Of a stretch of DNA of 52,404 nt, positions 1 through 8,915 are shown piece by piece. The translations under genes were made by a program, and so were the position numbers. Each line of letters starts with the position of its first letter. The first letter of the stretch is position 1. Source of the DNA: BS750m-G62 sp964577175 (GTDB taxonomy: Bacteria; Planctomycetota; Phycisphaerae; FEN-1346); NCBI GenBank assembly GCA_964577175.1, contig CAZNYC010000010.1:1-52404 (forward strand). The letters run 5' to 3'. The notes under the pieces are model-generated. The model saw only the letters and a program-made list of their open reading frames with translations, did not search any database and was not told the DNA's origin.

Positions 1-904
1 GGTCGGGATGGCAGAAGAACTCGATCTCCATCTGCTCGAACTCGCGGCTGCGGAATGTGTAGTTTCGCGGGTTGATCTCGTTGCGGAACGCCTTGCCGAT
101 CTGGGCGATACCGAACGGGAGTTTCAGGCGCTGGGTGTCCAGCACGTTATTGAAGTTGACGAAGATGCCCTGGGCGGTCTCGGGGCGGAGGTAGACTTTG
201 TGCTCTTCATCCTGCACTAATCCAGCCCAGGACTCAAACATAAGACTCACCTGCGACGGCTCATCGAGTGGGGCACCACATCGCGGACACGGCTCCTGGA
301 GGCCCGTCTGGTGCAGCTGCTCAGTCGCCACATAACGCATGAGTTCTGTCAAATCGGGGGGTGCGTCCGGCTGCCCATTCACTCGCGTGGCGAGGAAGGA
401 CAATGTGACTTCCGGTTCGCGAACAAGTGCAAGATTGGGGGCGAGCCTCTTGCCCTTTCCGCGGGCCCACTTCAGAAGACGAGGGGTATCAATCTCACCT
501 GTTATCACCGTGAATTCCTGGAGCAGCGAGTCTACCCACATGGACTTCGTCGCGAGTTCATCCAGAACATGATCTGCGCGCACGAAGTAGCCGCACCCAG
601 GACACTTACGCATCGGGTCCTTGAACCCCGTAAGATGCCCGCTCGCCTCCCACACCTTGGGGTTCATGATGATGGAGCAGTCGAGGCCGACCATCTCGAT
701 CGGCTCGCCGTCGGGGCCGGCGGGCGGGCGGCGGACGACGTCGTCCCACCACGCCTGTTTGATGTTCCGCTTCAGTTCCACGCCCAGGGGACCGTAGTCC
801 CAGAAGCCGTTCAGGCCGCCGTAGATCTCGCTGGAGGGGAAGATGAACCCGCGGCGCTTCGCCAGGGCGACGAGGCGTTCCATGCGGTCGGTGTCGCTGG
901 CCAT
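1..904 (-). CDS. glyS: Glycyl-tRNA synthetase (GlyQS type), 5' part, cut by window edge
   Basis: Class II aminoacyl-tRNA synthetase that charges tRNA-Gly in the cytoplasm. Translation from the ATG at 904 runs open for 301 codons to the window edge. It shows the family signatures EIYGGLNGFWDYGPLG near the N-terminus, DCSIIMNPKVWEASGH, YLRPETAQGIFVNF and GIAQIGKAFRNEINPR. Two Cys pairs (CPGCG, CPRCG) flank an insertion of about 90 residues, a zinc-knuckle arrangement seen in dimeric bacterial GlyRS. The start is fixed by an AAGGAG ribosome site (complement of 911-916) six bases upstream. The gene is transcribed away from dnaG. The middle insertion (about 225-600) is slightly lower in GC and uses codons such as CTT, GTT and TGT that are rare in the neighbouring genes. 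The C-terminal half, including the anticodon-binding domain, lies outside the window. Confidence 0.95.
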   Translation of the reverse strand, partial: MASDTDRMERLVALAKRRGFIFPSSEIYGGLNGFWDYGPLGVELKRNIKQAWWDDVVRRPPAGPDGEPIEMVGLDCSIIMNPKVWEASGHLTGFKDPMRKCPGCGYFVRADHVLDELATKSMWVDSLLQEFTVITGEIDTPRLLKWARGKGKRLAPNLALVREPEVTLSFLATRVNGQPDAPPDLTELMRYVATEQLHQTGLQEPCPRCGAPLDEPSQVSLMFESWAGLVQDEEHKVYLRPETAQGIFVNFNNVLDTQRLKLPFGIAQIGKAFRNEINPRNYTFRSREFEQMEIEFFCHPD

Positions 905-977
905 ACGTACTCCTTACGTCGAAAGGCTGTTTGCACGAATCACGGATAACGGCACGCGCCGAGTAAACGCGGCGGCT

Positions 978-1134
978 ATTGAGCCCGGTATGAGGAATCT
1001 TCATGGTTGTCATTCTGAGGAGGCCGCAAGGCCGACGAAGAATCTCGCCTTGTCGCCACTGGCACGGCGCGATTCTTCGGCCTCGCAAGCGAGGCCTCAG
1101 AATGACATCTTCACTTTACTTTACCGGGCTCAAT
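978..1134. repeat. Dispersed repeat family A, copy 1 (with long terminal inverted repeats)
   Basis: The core at 1008-1107 begins TGTCATTCTGAGG and ends with its inverse CCTCAGAATGACA. Inside are two inverted half-units carrying GAAGAATCTCGCC and its inverse. In this copy the inverted repeat extends outward: ATTGAGCCCGGTA (978-990) pairs perfectly with TACCGGGCTCAAT (1122-1134). That makes a MITE-like element of about 157 bp between divergent glyS and dnaG. There are seven further copies in the window. Confidence 0.9.
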
Positions 1135-1170
1135 AAATATGGCGCATCGGGTCTCCTTCCCCGCCGCGCC

Positions 1171-1207
1171 GCCTTGCACTGGCGGGCAAGCCGCCGGTGG
1201 CACCCGA
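1171..1207. repeat. Dispersed repeat family C, copy 1 (partial)
   Basis: CACTGGCGGGCAAGCCGCCGGTGGCACCCG is related to the right half of the fuller copies at 26169 and 42728. The unit is a small palindrome around GGCAAGC followed by GGTGGCACCCG. The remainder of 1135-1523 shows no convincing gene. Confidence 0.7.
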
Positions 1208-1523
1208 CGCACGGTACGGTCACGTCGAGGCGGCATGATAGTCGCCCGCGGCGGATGGGTCAATGGCCTGGGCCGGACGCTGCGGCCTGGGTGCCGCCAA
1301 AGGGGCTTCCGGGAATCGGCTCCGGATGCGGATTCGTGGCTTTGCCCATCCCCCTGCCCGTCAGAACGTGTGCGAAAACGGCTCCCGGGACCTTTTTCGC
1401 GGAACACCCCCTCCCCCCCGCCGCGTTCGATATACGGAGGCAAACCGGAGGGCGTTTTTGGGTGCCAGAGTGTCTGTTCGTTGACCGCGGCCCCATAACT
1501 TCCCGCGATGTGGGCTCTTAGGC

Positions 1524-1552
1524 TTGACGGGAACGGTTTCTTAACGTATACT
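1524..1552 (+). promoter_or_regulatory. Sigma-70 promoter for dnaG-rpoD
   Basis: TTGACG (1524-1529), a 17-base spacer and TATACT (1547-1552), close to consensus in both boxes. It lies about 75 bases upstream of the dnaG start, and transcription would begin near 1559. No competing promoter of this quality is visible before dnaG. Confidence 0.75.
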
Positions 1553-1625
1553 TACCCAATTCGCGGGGGCTGAATCCCCCGGCAGAGGCCAAAAACAAGG
1601 GTGAGGGGTCTGCTGGGTCGTCGCT

Positions 1626-3485
1626 TTGTCGGGACTCTTTTCGGAAGACATCCTGGACGATGTCGCTCGCGCTAACGACATCGTTGACGTAGTGTCCACG
1701 TACTTCCCGCTCAAGAAGGCCGGGAAGGACTACGTGGCCCTATGCCCGTTCCACAGCGAAAAGACGCCCTCCTTCACCGTCAGCCCCGGTAAGCAGATTT
1801 TCAAGTGCTTCGGCTGCGGGCGTGGCGGCAGCGTGTTCAACTTCGTCATGGCGAAGGAGAACGTGACCTTCCCCGAGGCCGTGCGAATACTGGCCGAGCG
1901 GGCGGGTATAGAACTCCGGCAGGACCCCCAGGCCCGGCAGAAGGCCCGCGGACGCCGCAGGCTCCGGGACGTCCTGGCGTGGGCGATGGAACGGTTCCAG
2001 GCGGGCCTGGCACATCCGCGGGAAGGCGAGGCCGCACGCGAGTACCTCAAGGGCCGTGGCCTCGCAGAGGAGACGATCGAGACGTTCGGCCTGGGCTACG
2101 CCCCCAAGGGATGGGACAACCTGATCCAGGCCGGACGCCGCGATGACGTCCCCCTGGAGGCGCTCGAGAAGGCGGGACTCGTCCTGCCCCGCAACGATGG
2201 CACCGGCATGTACGACCGGTTCCGCGGGCGGGTGATCTTCCCGATTCTCGACGCGCTCGGCCGGCCGATCGGTTTCGGCGGCCGCACGCTCAGCGAGGAG
2301 ACACCCAAGTATCTGAATTCGCCTGAAACGTCGCTCTTTCATAAGAAGGAAACCCTGTACGGCCTGTCGCAGGCTCGCGAAGCCATCGAGAAGGATCGCC
2401 GCGCCGTCGTCGTCGAAGGCTACTTTGACGTGATTATGCCGTACCAGTCGGGCGTCCGTAACTGTGTGGCCACGCTCGGCACGTCGCTTACCGACGAGCA
2501 CATCGTGGCCCTGAAACGCTACGCCGACGAGGTCGTGGTGGTCTTCGACAGCGACCTGGCCGGCCAGCGGGCCGCCGACCGGGCGATGGAACTTTTCCTC
2601 GCCCACGACGTCCGTATTCTGGTGGCGGTCGTGCCGGACGGCAAGGACCCGTGCGATTACTGCGAGGCCCACGGGGCGGAGGCGTTCCGCAAAATCCTGG
2701 ACGAGGCCGACGACGCCTTCAAGTACAAGTGGACCCTGGTCCAGCAGGACCTGGAGACGGCAACGAACCCGGCGGCGCGGGAGCGGGCCCTGCGGGCGAT
2801 GCTCGAAAGCGTCCTCAAGGCGCCGGCCCTGGCCCAGCAGGACCTGCGGCTGCAGCGGGACCTGATCCTGGGCCACATGAGCCGGACGCTGGGTATCCCG
2901 GAGGCGACGCTGCGTGCCGAGTTCCGCCGGCTCCGGCGGTCGGACAGACGATCCGCCGCCGGCACCGAGACGGGCGCGAACCTGCCGGGCGCGGCAGCCC
3001 GCGGACGCCGGTGGGCCGCCGAACGCGAACTGCTGACCGCGCTGGTCTGCCGGCCGTCGGCCGTCGAGGACGTGGTGGAACAGTTGCCGCCCGAGCGGAT
3101 GCAAACGGAGGCGTTCCGCCGGCTGTACGAGTCGGTCCGGCAGAACCCGGGGGCGCGGGACCTGGACATCGCCAGCGTCGTCCGCGGGATGGACGACGCG
3201 GACCTCTCGAGCCTGGCGGTCGAGTTGTACGAGCGGGGGCAGGCCCTGGCCGCCTGTCGCGACCCCGCCGACACCGGCCCGGGGCCCCTGGAGCGGCTCC
3301 TGGAGGAAGCGCGGGCGGCGCTGGAGGAGATGGAGGACGAGGCGGTCCTCGCCTCCCATCGCGAGGCGGCGCGGCGAGGCGGGGGCGACGCCGGCGAGGC
3401 CCTCCGGGCCTTTGCCGAGGCGCGGACACGACGACAGGGATTCCTGCCGCCGTCGGCACGGCGCCGGCGCAGTGACGAGATGTAA
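1626..3485 (+). CDS. dnaG: DNA primase
   Basis: Synthesises RNA primers at the replication fork and contacts the DnaB helicase through its C-terminus. The 619-residue length is normal. The N-terminal CHC2 zinc finger has C40, H43, C61 and C64 (CPFH ... CFGC). The TOPRIM catalytic core shows VVVEGYFDV (E264) and VFDSD (306-310). A helical DnaB-binding region follows to the C-terminus. The start is TTG at 1626; no ATG fits the conserved N-terminus and no strong Shine-Dalgarno site is present, so translation initiation may be weak. rpoD follows after 106 bases, giving a dnaG-rpoD macromolecular-synthesis pair; no rpsU precedes it here. Confidence 0.97.
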   Translation: MSGLFSEDILDDVARANDIVDVVSTYFPLKKAGKDYVALCPFHSEKTPSFTVSPGKQIFKCFGCGRGGSVFNFVMAKENVTFPEAVRILAERAGIELRQDPQARQKARGRRRLRDVLAWAMERFQAGLAHPREGEAAREYLKGRGLAEETIETFGLGYAPKGWDNLIQAGRRDDVPLEALEKAGLVLPRNDGTGMYDRFRGRVIFPILDALGRPIGFGGRTLSEETPKYLNSPETSLFHKKETLYGLSQAREAIEKDRRAVVVEGYFDVIMPYQSGVRNCVATLGTSLTDEHIVALKRYADEVVVVFDSDLAGQRAADRAMELFLAHDVRILVAVVPDGKDPCDYCEAHGAEAFRKILDEADDAFKYKWTLVQQDLETATNPAARERALRAMLESVLKAPALAQQDLRLQRDLILGHMSRTLGIPEATLRAEFRRLRRSDRRSAAGTETGANLPGAAARGRRWAAERELLTALVCRPSAVEDVVEQLPPERMQTEAFRRLYESVRQNPGARDLDIASVVRGMDDADLSSLAVELYERGQALAACRDPADTGPGPLERLLEEARAALEEMEDEAVLASHREAARRGGGDAGEALRAFAEARTRRQGFLPPSARRRRSDEM

Positions 3486-3591
3486 CGGGATGGGGGGCTG
3501 GAACGCGGCCGAAGCCCGGATACCACACGATAAACACACACGCTGCCGGGCACGGGGAACCGAGGACGTCGCGGAAGAAGTCGAGGTGACA

Positions 3592-5307
3592 ATGGCCGAT
3601 ACCAAACAGAATCCGAAGGTCGACGCCGAACAGCAGATCAAGGACCTGCTGGCGCGCGGCAAGGCGCGCGGCTACGTGACCTACGAGGAGATGAACGACT
3701 CTCTGCCGGACGACCTCGTGAGTCCGGATCGCCTGGACCGCATCCTCATGCAACTCGACGAGATGGGGGTGGACCTGCTGGACGAGTCGGAAGTCCCCGC
3801 CCGTGAGGGCAAGGGGAAGGGCAAGGACGACGGCGACTGGGAGGCCGACGACGCCAACCGCCGGGCCGCCAAGGCCGCCCTCCCCACCGACGCCGAAACC
3901 CAGAAACGCATCGACGACCCGGTCCGGATGTACCTGACGCAGATGGGCGAGATTCCGCTCCTCTCGCGCGACGAGGAGATCTTTCTGGCCAAGCGCATCG
4001 AACTGACGCGGAAGCAGTTCCGCCGGAAGGTCCTGGCCAGCGACGAGGCCATCGCCAGCGCCCTGGGTATCCTGCGCCAGGTGGAGTCCGGCGAACTGCC
4101 GTTCGACCGCACGATGAAGATCTGCATCTCCGAGAACCTGGCCAAGGGCACCATCATCAAGCGGATGCCCGAGAACCTGAACACGATCGAGCGCCTGCTG
4201 GAGGCGAACCAGGCCGCCTACGACCGCCTGGCGGCGAGCGGGACGTCGGCCGACGCCGCCGACCGGATCCGCCGGCAGATGCGGGCCCGGCGCCAGAAGT
4301 GCGTCCACCTGCTCGAGGAACTCAGCCTGCGGACCTCGCGCATCCAGTCGATCATGAAGAAATTGATCGGCATCCATCAGAAACAGGGCGAGATCGTCCG
4401 CCGGCTCGACGAGATCGGCTCCGGCCCGGAGAACGACGCCGAGGCCGCCGCCCTGCGCGAGGAACTCTCCGGCTTCGAACGCCTGACCGGCGAGACCGCC
4501 GACGACCTCAAGAAACGCGTCCTCCGCATCGAACAGTGCTTCGCCGAGTACGAGGAAGCCAAGCGGAAACTCTCCGGCGGGAACCTGCGGCTGGTGGTCT
4601 CCATCGCCAAGAAGTACCGGAACCGCGGCCTCTCGTTCCTCGACCTCATCCAGGAAGGCAACACCGGCCTCATGCGGGCCGTGGACAAGTACGAGTACCG
4701 CCGCGGCTACAAGTTTTCGACCTACGCCACGTGGTGGATCCGACAGGCCATCACCCGCGCCATCGCCGATCAGGCCCGGACGATCCGCATCCCGGTCCAC
4801 ATGATCGAAACGATGTCGAAACTGCGGAATATCTCGAAGCAGTTTCTCCAGGAAGTCGGCCGCGAACCCACCCTGGAGGAACTCGCCGCCGAGGCCGACC
4901 TGCCCCTCTCGGAGGTCCGCCGCGTCATGAAGATCAGCCGGCACCCGATCAGCCTGGACCGGCCCGTCGGCGAAAGCGAGGACTCCTACTTCGGCGATTT
5001 CATCGAGGACGATACGGTCGAGTCGCCCGTCACGGCCGCCACCCAGGAAATGCTGAAGTCGAAGATCGACCACGTCCTCAAGACCCTGACGTACCGCGAA
5101 CGCGAGATCATCAAACTCCGGTACGGTATCGGCGACGGGCAGACCTACACACTGGAAGAGGTTGGCCGCATCTTCCGCGTCACCCGCGAGCGTGTCCGGC
5201 AGATCGAGGCCAAGGCCATCCGCAAACTCCAGCACCCGGTCCGTAGCCGCAAACTCGAGGGATTTCTCGAGAAGCGCCGGCAGGAGGTCCGGCCGTCGTA
5301 CTTCTGA
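3592..5307 (+). CDS. rpoD: Primary sigma factor RpoD (sigma-70)
   Basis: Housekeeping sigma subunit of RNA polymerase. The ATG at 3592 is preceded by GAGGTGAC and begins MADTKQNPKV, giving 571 residues. Region 1.1-like sequence lies at about 10-70. Region 1.2 is at about 108-140 (DDPVRMYLTQMG). A long non-conserved insertion follows, then region 2 with NLRLVVSIAKKY and YATWWIRQAITRAIADQ. Region 3 contains REPTLEELA, and region 4 ends with the helix-turn-helix RVTRERVRQIEAKAIRKL. The reading frame is open further upstream into dnaG, but the strong ribosome site and the conserved N-terminus favour 3592. It is co-transcribed with dnaG and ends at the terminator at 5467-5501. Confidence 0.97.
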   Translation: MADTKQNPKVDAEQQIKDLLARGKARGYVTYEEMNDSLPDDLVSPDRLDRILMQLDEMGVDLLDESEVPAREGKGKGKDDGDWEADDANRRAAKAALPTDAETQKRIDDPVRMYLTQMGEIPLLSRDEEIFLAKRIELTRKQFRRKVLASDEAIASALGILRQVESGELPFDRTMKICISENLAKGTIIKRMPENLNTIERLLEANQAAYDRLAASGTSADAADRIRRQMRARRQKCVHLLEELSLRTSRIQSIMKKLIGIHQKQGEIVRRLDEIGSGPENDAEAAALREELSGFERLTGETADDLKKRVLRIEQCFAEYEEAKRKLSGGNLRLVVSIAKKYRNRGLSFLDLIQEGNTGLMRAVDKYEYRRGYKFSTYATWWIRQAITRAIADQARTIRIPVHMIETMSKLRNISKQFLQEVGREPTLEELAAEADLPLSEVRRVMKISRHPISLDRPVGESEDSYFGDFIEDDTVESPVTAATQEMLKSKIDHVLKTLTYREREIIKLRYGIGDGQTYTLEEVGRIFRVTRERVRQIEAKAIRKLQHPVRSRKLEGFLEKRRQEVRPSYF

Positions 5308-5359
5308 GCGGGCCGACACACGGTGTGCGCGGTGGTGCTCCGTAACCACCGCGTAACCC

Positions 5360-5385
5360 GCGGCGGGTGCGGAGACCCGCCGCGC
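5360..5385. repeat. Dispersed repeat family B (GC palindrome)
   Basis: Perfect hairpin: GCGGCGGGT and its complement ACCCGCCGC around a GCGGAG-type loop. Family B is a roughly 26-bp palindrome, often in tandem pairs, found throughout the window. Here it lies between the rpoD stop and its terminator. Confidence 0.8.
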
Positions 5386-5466
5386 AGCGTGCCACGGCCG
5401 TCCGACGCTGGATCAAATCACAACGCGCGAGTCCCGGCAAAGGCCGTTAACGCCCTTTGCCGACCC

Positions 5467-5501
5467 GAGGCGGGGCCCTCACCCCCCCCGCCTCTTTTTT
5501 T
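5467..5501 (+). terminator. Rho-independent terminator after rpoD
   Basis: The stem GAGGCGGGG (5467-5475) pairs with CCCCGCCTC (5486-5494) across a 10-base loop and is followed immediately by seven T (5495-5501). This is the clearest intrinsic terminator in the window. Confidence 0.9.
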
Positions 5502-5519
5502 GCGCCGCAGGCGGCGGGA

Positions 5520-5549
5520 CGCGGGTGGGCAGTCTTGCCCGCCGCGCGA
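5520..5549. repeat. Dispersed repeat family B variant
   Basis: GCGGGTGGGCAGTCTTGCCC-type palindrome followed by GCCGCGCG. It is the same subfamily (loop CAGTCTTG or CAGTCCTG) as the units at 17733, 36121 and 48254. Confidence 0.65.
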
Positions 5550-5723
5550 TGGCCAGGGGACCCGCCCGTTCGCTTCGCTCATGGCCGGGCGTTGCGCGCG
5601 GCCGGCTCGAACCGCTCCCCTCACGGCCGGACGTGGCGCGCCGTCACGTTTCACCACATTTCCGATGACACCCTGCCTCGCCGCGCGTATGATGGACCCG
5701 TGGACCCCGCACCGAGGCCGACC

Positions 5724-6308
5724 ATGGACGTCCTCCGCCACTTCGTGTTCGAGAACCCCCTCACCCTTCTGATCGTCCTGATCATCGCCACCGTCCTGCT
5801 GGGCACGGTGTGGCGGCGGACGGGCAAGAACGCCGCCCGCCTGGCCGCCTCCGTCTGCCTGGTGGCGGCACTGCTGGTGGCCCTGCTCGCCTGGCTCGTG
5901 GAGACGGACCGCGAACGGCTCCAGCGGACGCTCGACACGATGGCCCGCGCCGCCGACGAAGGCCGGCCCCAGGCGTTCATCGAACGCATCTCCCCGGACT
6001 ACCGGACCGACGGGCAGGGCAAGGACGGCCTGGCCGACATCGTCCGCCACGGGCTCCGGTACGTCCGCGCCTCCGCCCGCGGCGCCACCGTGGACATGGG
6101 CGACGACCGCGCCACCGTCACGCAGACGTACACGTTCCGGACGGCAGCGGGCATGCGGGCCCCGGTGGCGGAGCGGTTCCCGCGGGTGGAATGGGAAGGC
6201 ACGTTCGCCCCGGACGCGGACGGCCAGTGGCGGCTGCGGTCGGCCCGGGTCCTCTCGCCCCGTCCGATGCTGCCGCAGGAGGCGGTCCGGTATCTGCCGG
6301 GCAGATGA
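5724..6308 (+). CDS. Two-helix membrane protein with NTF2-like soluble domain, function unknown
   Basis: 194 residues, not recognised by name. Two hydrophobic helices are visible: NPLTLLIVLIIATVLLGTVW (about 11-30) and LAASVCLVAALLVALLAWLV (about 39-58). A soluble domain of about 135 residues follows. Its pattern (helices with ADEGRPQAFIERISPDY, then alternating beta strands such as ATVDMGDDRATVTQTYTF and WRLRSARVL) resembles NTF2-like/SnoaL folds; this is inference. The ATG at 5724 has GAGG five bases upstream. It is a stand-alone gene after the rpoD terminator, with repeat D starting 21 bases after its stop. Confidence 0.75.
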   Translation: MDVLRHFVFENPLTLLIVLIIATVLLGTVWRRTGKNAARLAASVCLVAALLVALLAWLVETDRERLQRTLDTMARAADEGRPQAFIERISPDYRTDGQGKDGLADIVRHGLRYVRASARGATVDMGDDRATVTQTYTFRTAAGMRAPVAERFPRVEWEGTFAPDADGQWRLRSARVLSPRPMLPQEAVRYLPGR

Positions 6309-6328
6309 CCGCCGCGGCTGTGGCGTGG

Positions 6329-6496
6329 CTTAGAGCCTATCCGAATCACCCTCTGGCTTCGGCCGGCTGCGGCGACCGCAGACGGCGTCGGGCTGCATCG
6401 CCAACCCGGAAACGGGGTTGCCTGCGTCGCCCTCCTTGCCTGCGGCCGCCTCGCTCAACCTCGGGCCGACGAGGGGTTATTTGGATAGGCTCTTAG
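6329..6496. mobile_element. MITE-like element, family D, copy 1
   Basis: About 168 bp bounded by imperfect terminal inverted repeats of about 25 bp: CTTAGAGCCTATCCGAATCA on the left and the inverse of TGGATAGGCTCTTAG on the right. It encodes no protein of its own. The internal segment TCGCCAACCCGGAAACGGGT recurs at 42839-42952. The rest of the gap to 6680 (6497-6679) is a purine-rich, lower-GC stretch with no visible gene. Confidence 0.8.
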
Positions 6497-6679
6497 ATAT
6501 CCTGCCCAATCCATTTTAACGAGGAGCACACAGAGAGCGGGGAGAACGCAGAGAAAGGCAGGAGCAGAAGATCACGGAAAAAGAAGGGAAGAACGACAAC
6601 GAACGGCATCCACACCCGCAAGGCCGTTCCGGTTTGGCCACCGACTTCCGATTTTCACTTTCCGCTTTCCGATTTCAAA

Positions 6680-7609
6680 TTACCACGTCTTCGCCTTGTC
6701 GGCGGGCGGGTACTTCGTGCCGGCCAGGCCCTTCGTGCGGTTCGGTTCGGCGGGAATGGCGTACTCGACCTCGACCGGCCCTTCCATGCCGTAGGTGATG
6801 TCCAGGCCGCCCAGTTTCGGCTCGAACTGCCAGCCCCAGGACCGCCACTCGGCCTTCGGCGCGCGGATGCGGTACAGGCACTGCGACCGGAAGGCGTTCC
6901 ACGCATCGTAGAGTTTATCGTAATACCACTTCTCGATGCGCCAAGTGACCTCGTCGCCCTTGCGGCCGTGGAACGGGGCATCCATGAGGAGTTCGACGAG
7001 GGCGACGGCCGTCTCGCCGTCGGCCCGGATGACGAGATCGGTTACCTTGTTCTCGTACCGTTTGACCTTGCCGATATGTCGTCGGACGGCCTTGCGGTCC
7101 TGGTCGGTGAACTCGCCGCGGGCGGGCAGGCCGATCGCCTCCGTCCGGTATCGCGGCGGGATGAGGGCGTCGTAGGGCGAGAGGCGCGGCGTCAGGTCCA
7201 CCCCCTCCAACCGGCCCCAGGGCGTGCGGACCACGAAACAGTATGTGCCCATCTTGAGGCCGGTGACTTCAAACCGCCCCGTCTCCTTATCCACCGGCAC
7301 GGGCACCTTGAGGCCGAGCATTCGCTCCACGAGGCAGGCGTCCTCGACACGGCCGGGCGGGGTGAACCGGCCGCGCACCGCCCGGACCGCGGCGGGCGGT
7401 TCCTCGAAGGTGTGCTCGGCGACCGTCTCGCCGGCGGCGGGACCGCCCTGGCCTTGCGTGTCGGCGGGGGACTCGGCGCGCGGCTGCGATGCCGGCTCGG
7501 ATTTCGGCGGGTCGAACGGACTCCCGGCCGGCGCCGGGCCGGAAACCGCCGCCAGAAGAGCGACCGCCAGCCATGCAGCCGCCGCCGTCATGCCATCGCG
7601 TCCCATCAT
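6680..7609 (-). CDS. Secreted protein of unknown function
   Basis: 309 residues beginning MMGRDGMTAAAAWLAVALLA, a signal peptide with probable cleavage after PAPAGS (about 29); the Met at position 7 is an alternative start. A low-complexity Pro/Ala/Glu segment follows (to about 65). A globular part then contains a beta-rich stretch that could be a carboxypeptidase-regulatory-like fold (RFEVTGLKMGTYCFVVRTPW); this is inference. The C-terminal half is rich in Trp and charged residues. No catalytic signature is recognised. It is divergent from the gene at 7784, with about 174 bases between them. Confidence 0.75.
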   Translation of the reverse strand: MMGRDGMTAAAAWLAVALLAAVSGPAPAGSPFDPPKSEPASQPRAESPADTQGQGGPAAGETVAEHTFEEPPAAVRAVRGRFTPPGRVEDACLVERMLGLKVPVPVDKETGRFEVTGLKMGTYCFVVRTPWGRLEGVDLTPRLSPYDALIPPRYRTEAIGLPARGEFTDQDRKAVRRHIGKVKRYENKVTDLVIRADGETAVALVELLMDAPFHGRKGDEVTWRIEKWYYDKLYDAWNAFRSQCLYRIRAPKAEWRSWGWQFEPKLGGLDITYGMEGPVEVEYAIPAEPNRTKGLAGTKYPPADKAKTW

Positions 7610-7710
7610 GCCTCCGTTTGGACTCGGCCTTGCGATGTCCTATTCAACCGCGCCGGCGGCGGCCGGGCAAGGCGAAACGGGGGACATGAACGTGTGGCGG
7701 CGAAACACGC

Positions 7711-7739
7711 TTGACGCAACGTACCGAAATCATTACAGT
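7711..7739 (+). promoter_or_regulatory. Sigma-70 promoter for the 7784 gene
   Basis: TTGACG (7711-7716), 17-base spacer, TACAGT (7734-7739). It lies about 45 bases upstream of the start codon at 7784, in the divergent intergenic region. Confidence 0.6.
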
Positions 7740-7783
7740 TTACCGGCTGCCCGGCAGCACGGAGTCGTCCGGGGATATGGCAT

Positions 7784-8602
7784 ATGGCCAAGCGGAAGCA
7801 GGAACGCGCCCTGTTCGAGTTGCTCTCCGAGCAGCGGGGCCGACAGAAGGCCAGACCGGACACCGAGAGCCGGCGGCCGGAGGAAGGCGGCGCCGACTCC
7901 GCCTCCGCGCCCCCGTCCGGCGACGAGTCCCGGTCCGGCCGGGGCGAACCGCCCCGACGCACCGCCCCCACGGTCGTCACGCGGCAGGCGGTGGTGACGG
8001 TGGGCGGGCTGCGCCTGTCGGCGTATCACCTGGTGATCGTCGGCGTTGTCATCCTGTGCCTGTGCTACCTGTTTTACCTGCTGGGAGCCCATCTCGGCGG
8101 AGCGGACGACGGTTTGCCGGACGTCCCCTCCGACCCGACGATGGAGGACATCCGAAACGGGCAGCCCGAGAAAGGCCTCGTGGAACCGGGCCCGGCGCAG
8201 CCGCCCCTCGGACGGCGCATCGAACCGGAACCGGAGCCTGAGCCCCGGCCGGAACCCCAGCCGCAGCCCGAACCTCAACCGGAACCGCAGCCCGAGCCGG
8301 CGCCGGAACCGCCCGCCCCACAGCCGACCGGGCCGCAGTACCGGGTTCGGATCGCGCGGCTGGACGTGTCGCGTCCGGACGCCATCGACGCCCTCCGGGC
8401 GTACCTGGCCCGCAGCGGCATCGAGACGGACCTCGTAACCCGCGGCGGGTACCACGTGCTGTACAGCCGCAAACGTTTTACGGACAAGACGGAGGCCGAC
8501 CGCCTGGCCACCCAGGTCAACAAGAGCCTGGCAGCCTTCGAGGCCGAGACCGGCCGGCCGACCTCCAAGGACGCCTATACGGTGCAACTCGAAAGGGAGT
8601 AA
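7784..8602 (+). CDS. Single-pass protein with Pro-Glu linker and SPOR-like C-terminal domain
   Basis: 272 residues. The N-terminus is basic and cytoplasmic (MAKRKQERALFELLSEQRGR). One membrane helix lies at about 80-102, followed by a periplasmic linker with an almost pure Pro-Glu/Gln repeat (about 147-178). The C-terminal domain (184-272) begins YRVRIARLDV and contains SGIETDLVTRGGYHVLYS, the strand-helix pattern of a SPOR peptidoglycan-binding fold. This FtsN-like topology suggests a septal or cell-wall role; that is inference and the SPOR assignment is not certain. The small basic protein gene starts four bases after its stop, so the two are coupled. Confidence 0.75.
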   Translation: MAKRKQERALFELLSEQRGRQKARPDTESRRPEEGGADSASAPPSGDESRSGRGEPPRRTAPTVVTRQAVVTVGGLRLSAYHLVIVGVVILCLCYLFYLLGAHLGGADDGLPDVPSDPTMEDIRNGQPEKGLVEPGPAQPPLGRRIEPEPEPEPRPEPQPQPEPQPEPQPEPAPEPPAPQPTGPQYRVRIARLDVSRPDAIDALRAYLARSGIETDLVTRGGYHVLYSRKRFTDKTEADRLATQVNKSLAAFEAETGRPTSKDAYTVQLERE

Positions 8603-8605
8603 CCG

Positions 8606-8878
8606 ATGTCGCTGGACAAGAGCCTGAGAAGCCACGGCGCCCTGGAGCGCCATCGCAACGTCCTGACCCGCGCCGAACGCATCGAGGTCCTCCGCGAAGA
8701 CGAGCAGTGGGAAGAGGGCGACGACGTCTTCGGCCTGCCGAAGGTCGCCCACCGCAAGGTGACGACGAAGCGGCACAAGCCGGAGAAAGAGGAAGCGGCC
8801 GAGGGCGCCTTGGCCGAAGGCGAGATCCCGCCCGGCGAGGGCCAAGCCCCCGCAGGTGCCGAGGGCCAGACCGGCTGA
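8606..8878 (+). CDS. Small basic protein, TIGR04137 family
   Basis: 90 residues. The first 50 match the conserved small basic protein of Planctomycetes, Verrucomicrobia and Chlamydiae: SLDKSLRSHGALERHRNVLT, then RAERIEVLRED and GDDVFGLPKV. Family members are usually about 50-75 residues and have been suspected to bind ribosomes or RNA; no function is proven. This copy has an acidic Glu/Ala/Gly-rich tail of about 35 residues. The ribosome site GGAGTAA overlaps the stop of the upstream gene. It is the best single taxonomic marker in the window. Confidence 0.85.
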   Translation: MSLDKSLRSHGALERHRNVLTRAERIEVLREDEQWEEGDDVFGLPKVAHRKVTTKRHKPEKEEAAEGALAEGEIPPGEGQAPAGAEGQTG

Positions 8879-8915
8879 GACGGGCGACACACGCGTTCTC
8901 AGGCCACCGCCTCGA

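Noticed and set aside
2815..5349. Very long open frame antisense to rpoD (844 codons)
   Set aside because: High-GC codon bias on the real genes keeps the antisense frames open; the translation has no recognisable domain and rpoD/dnaG explain the region.
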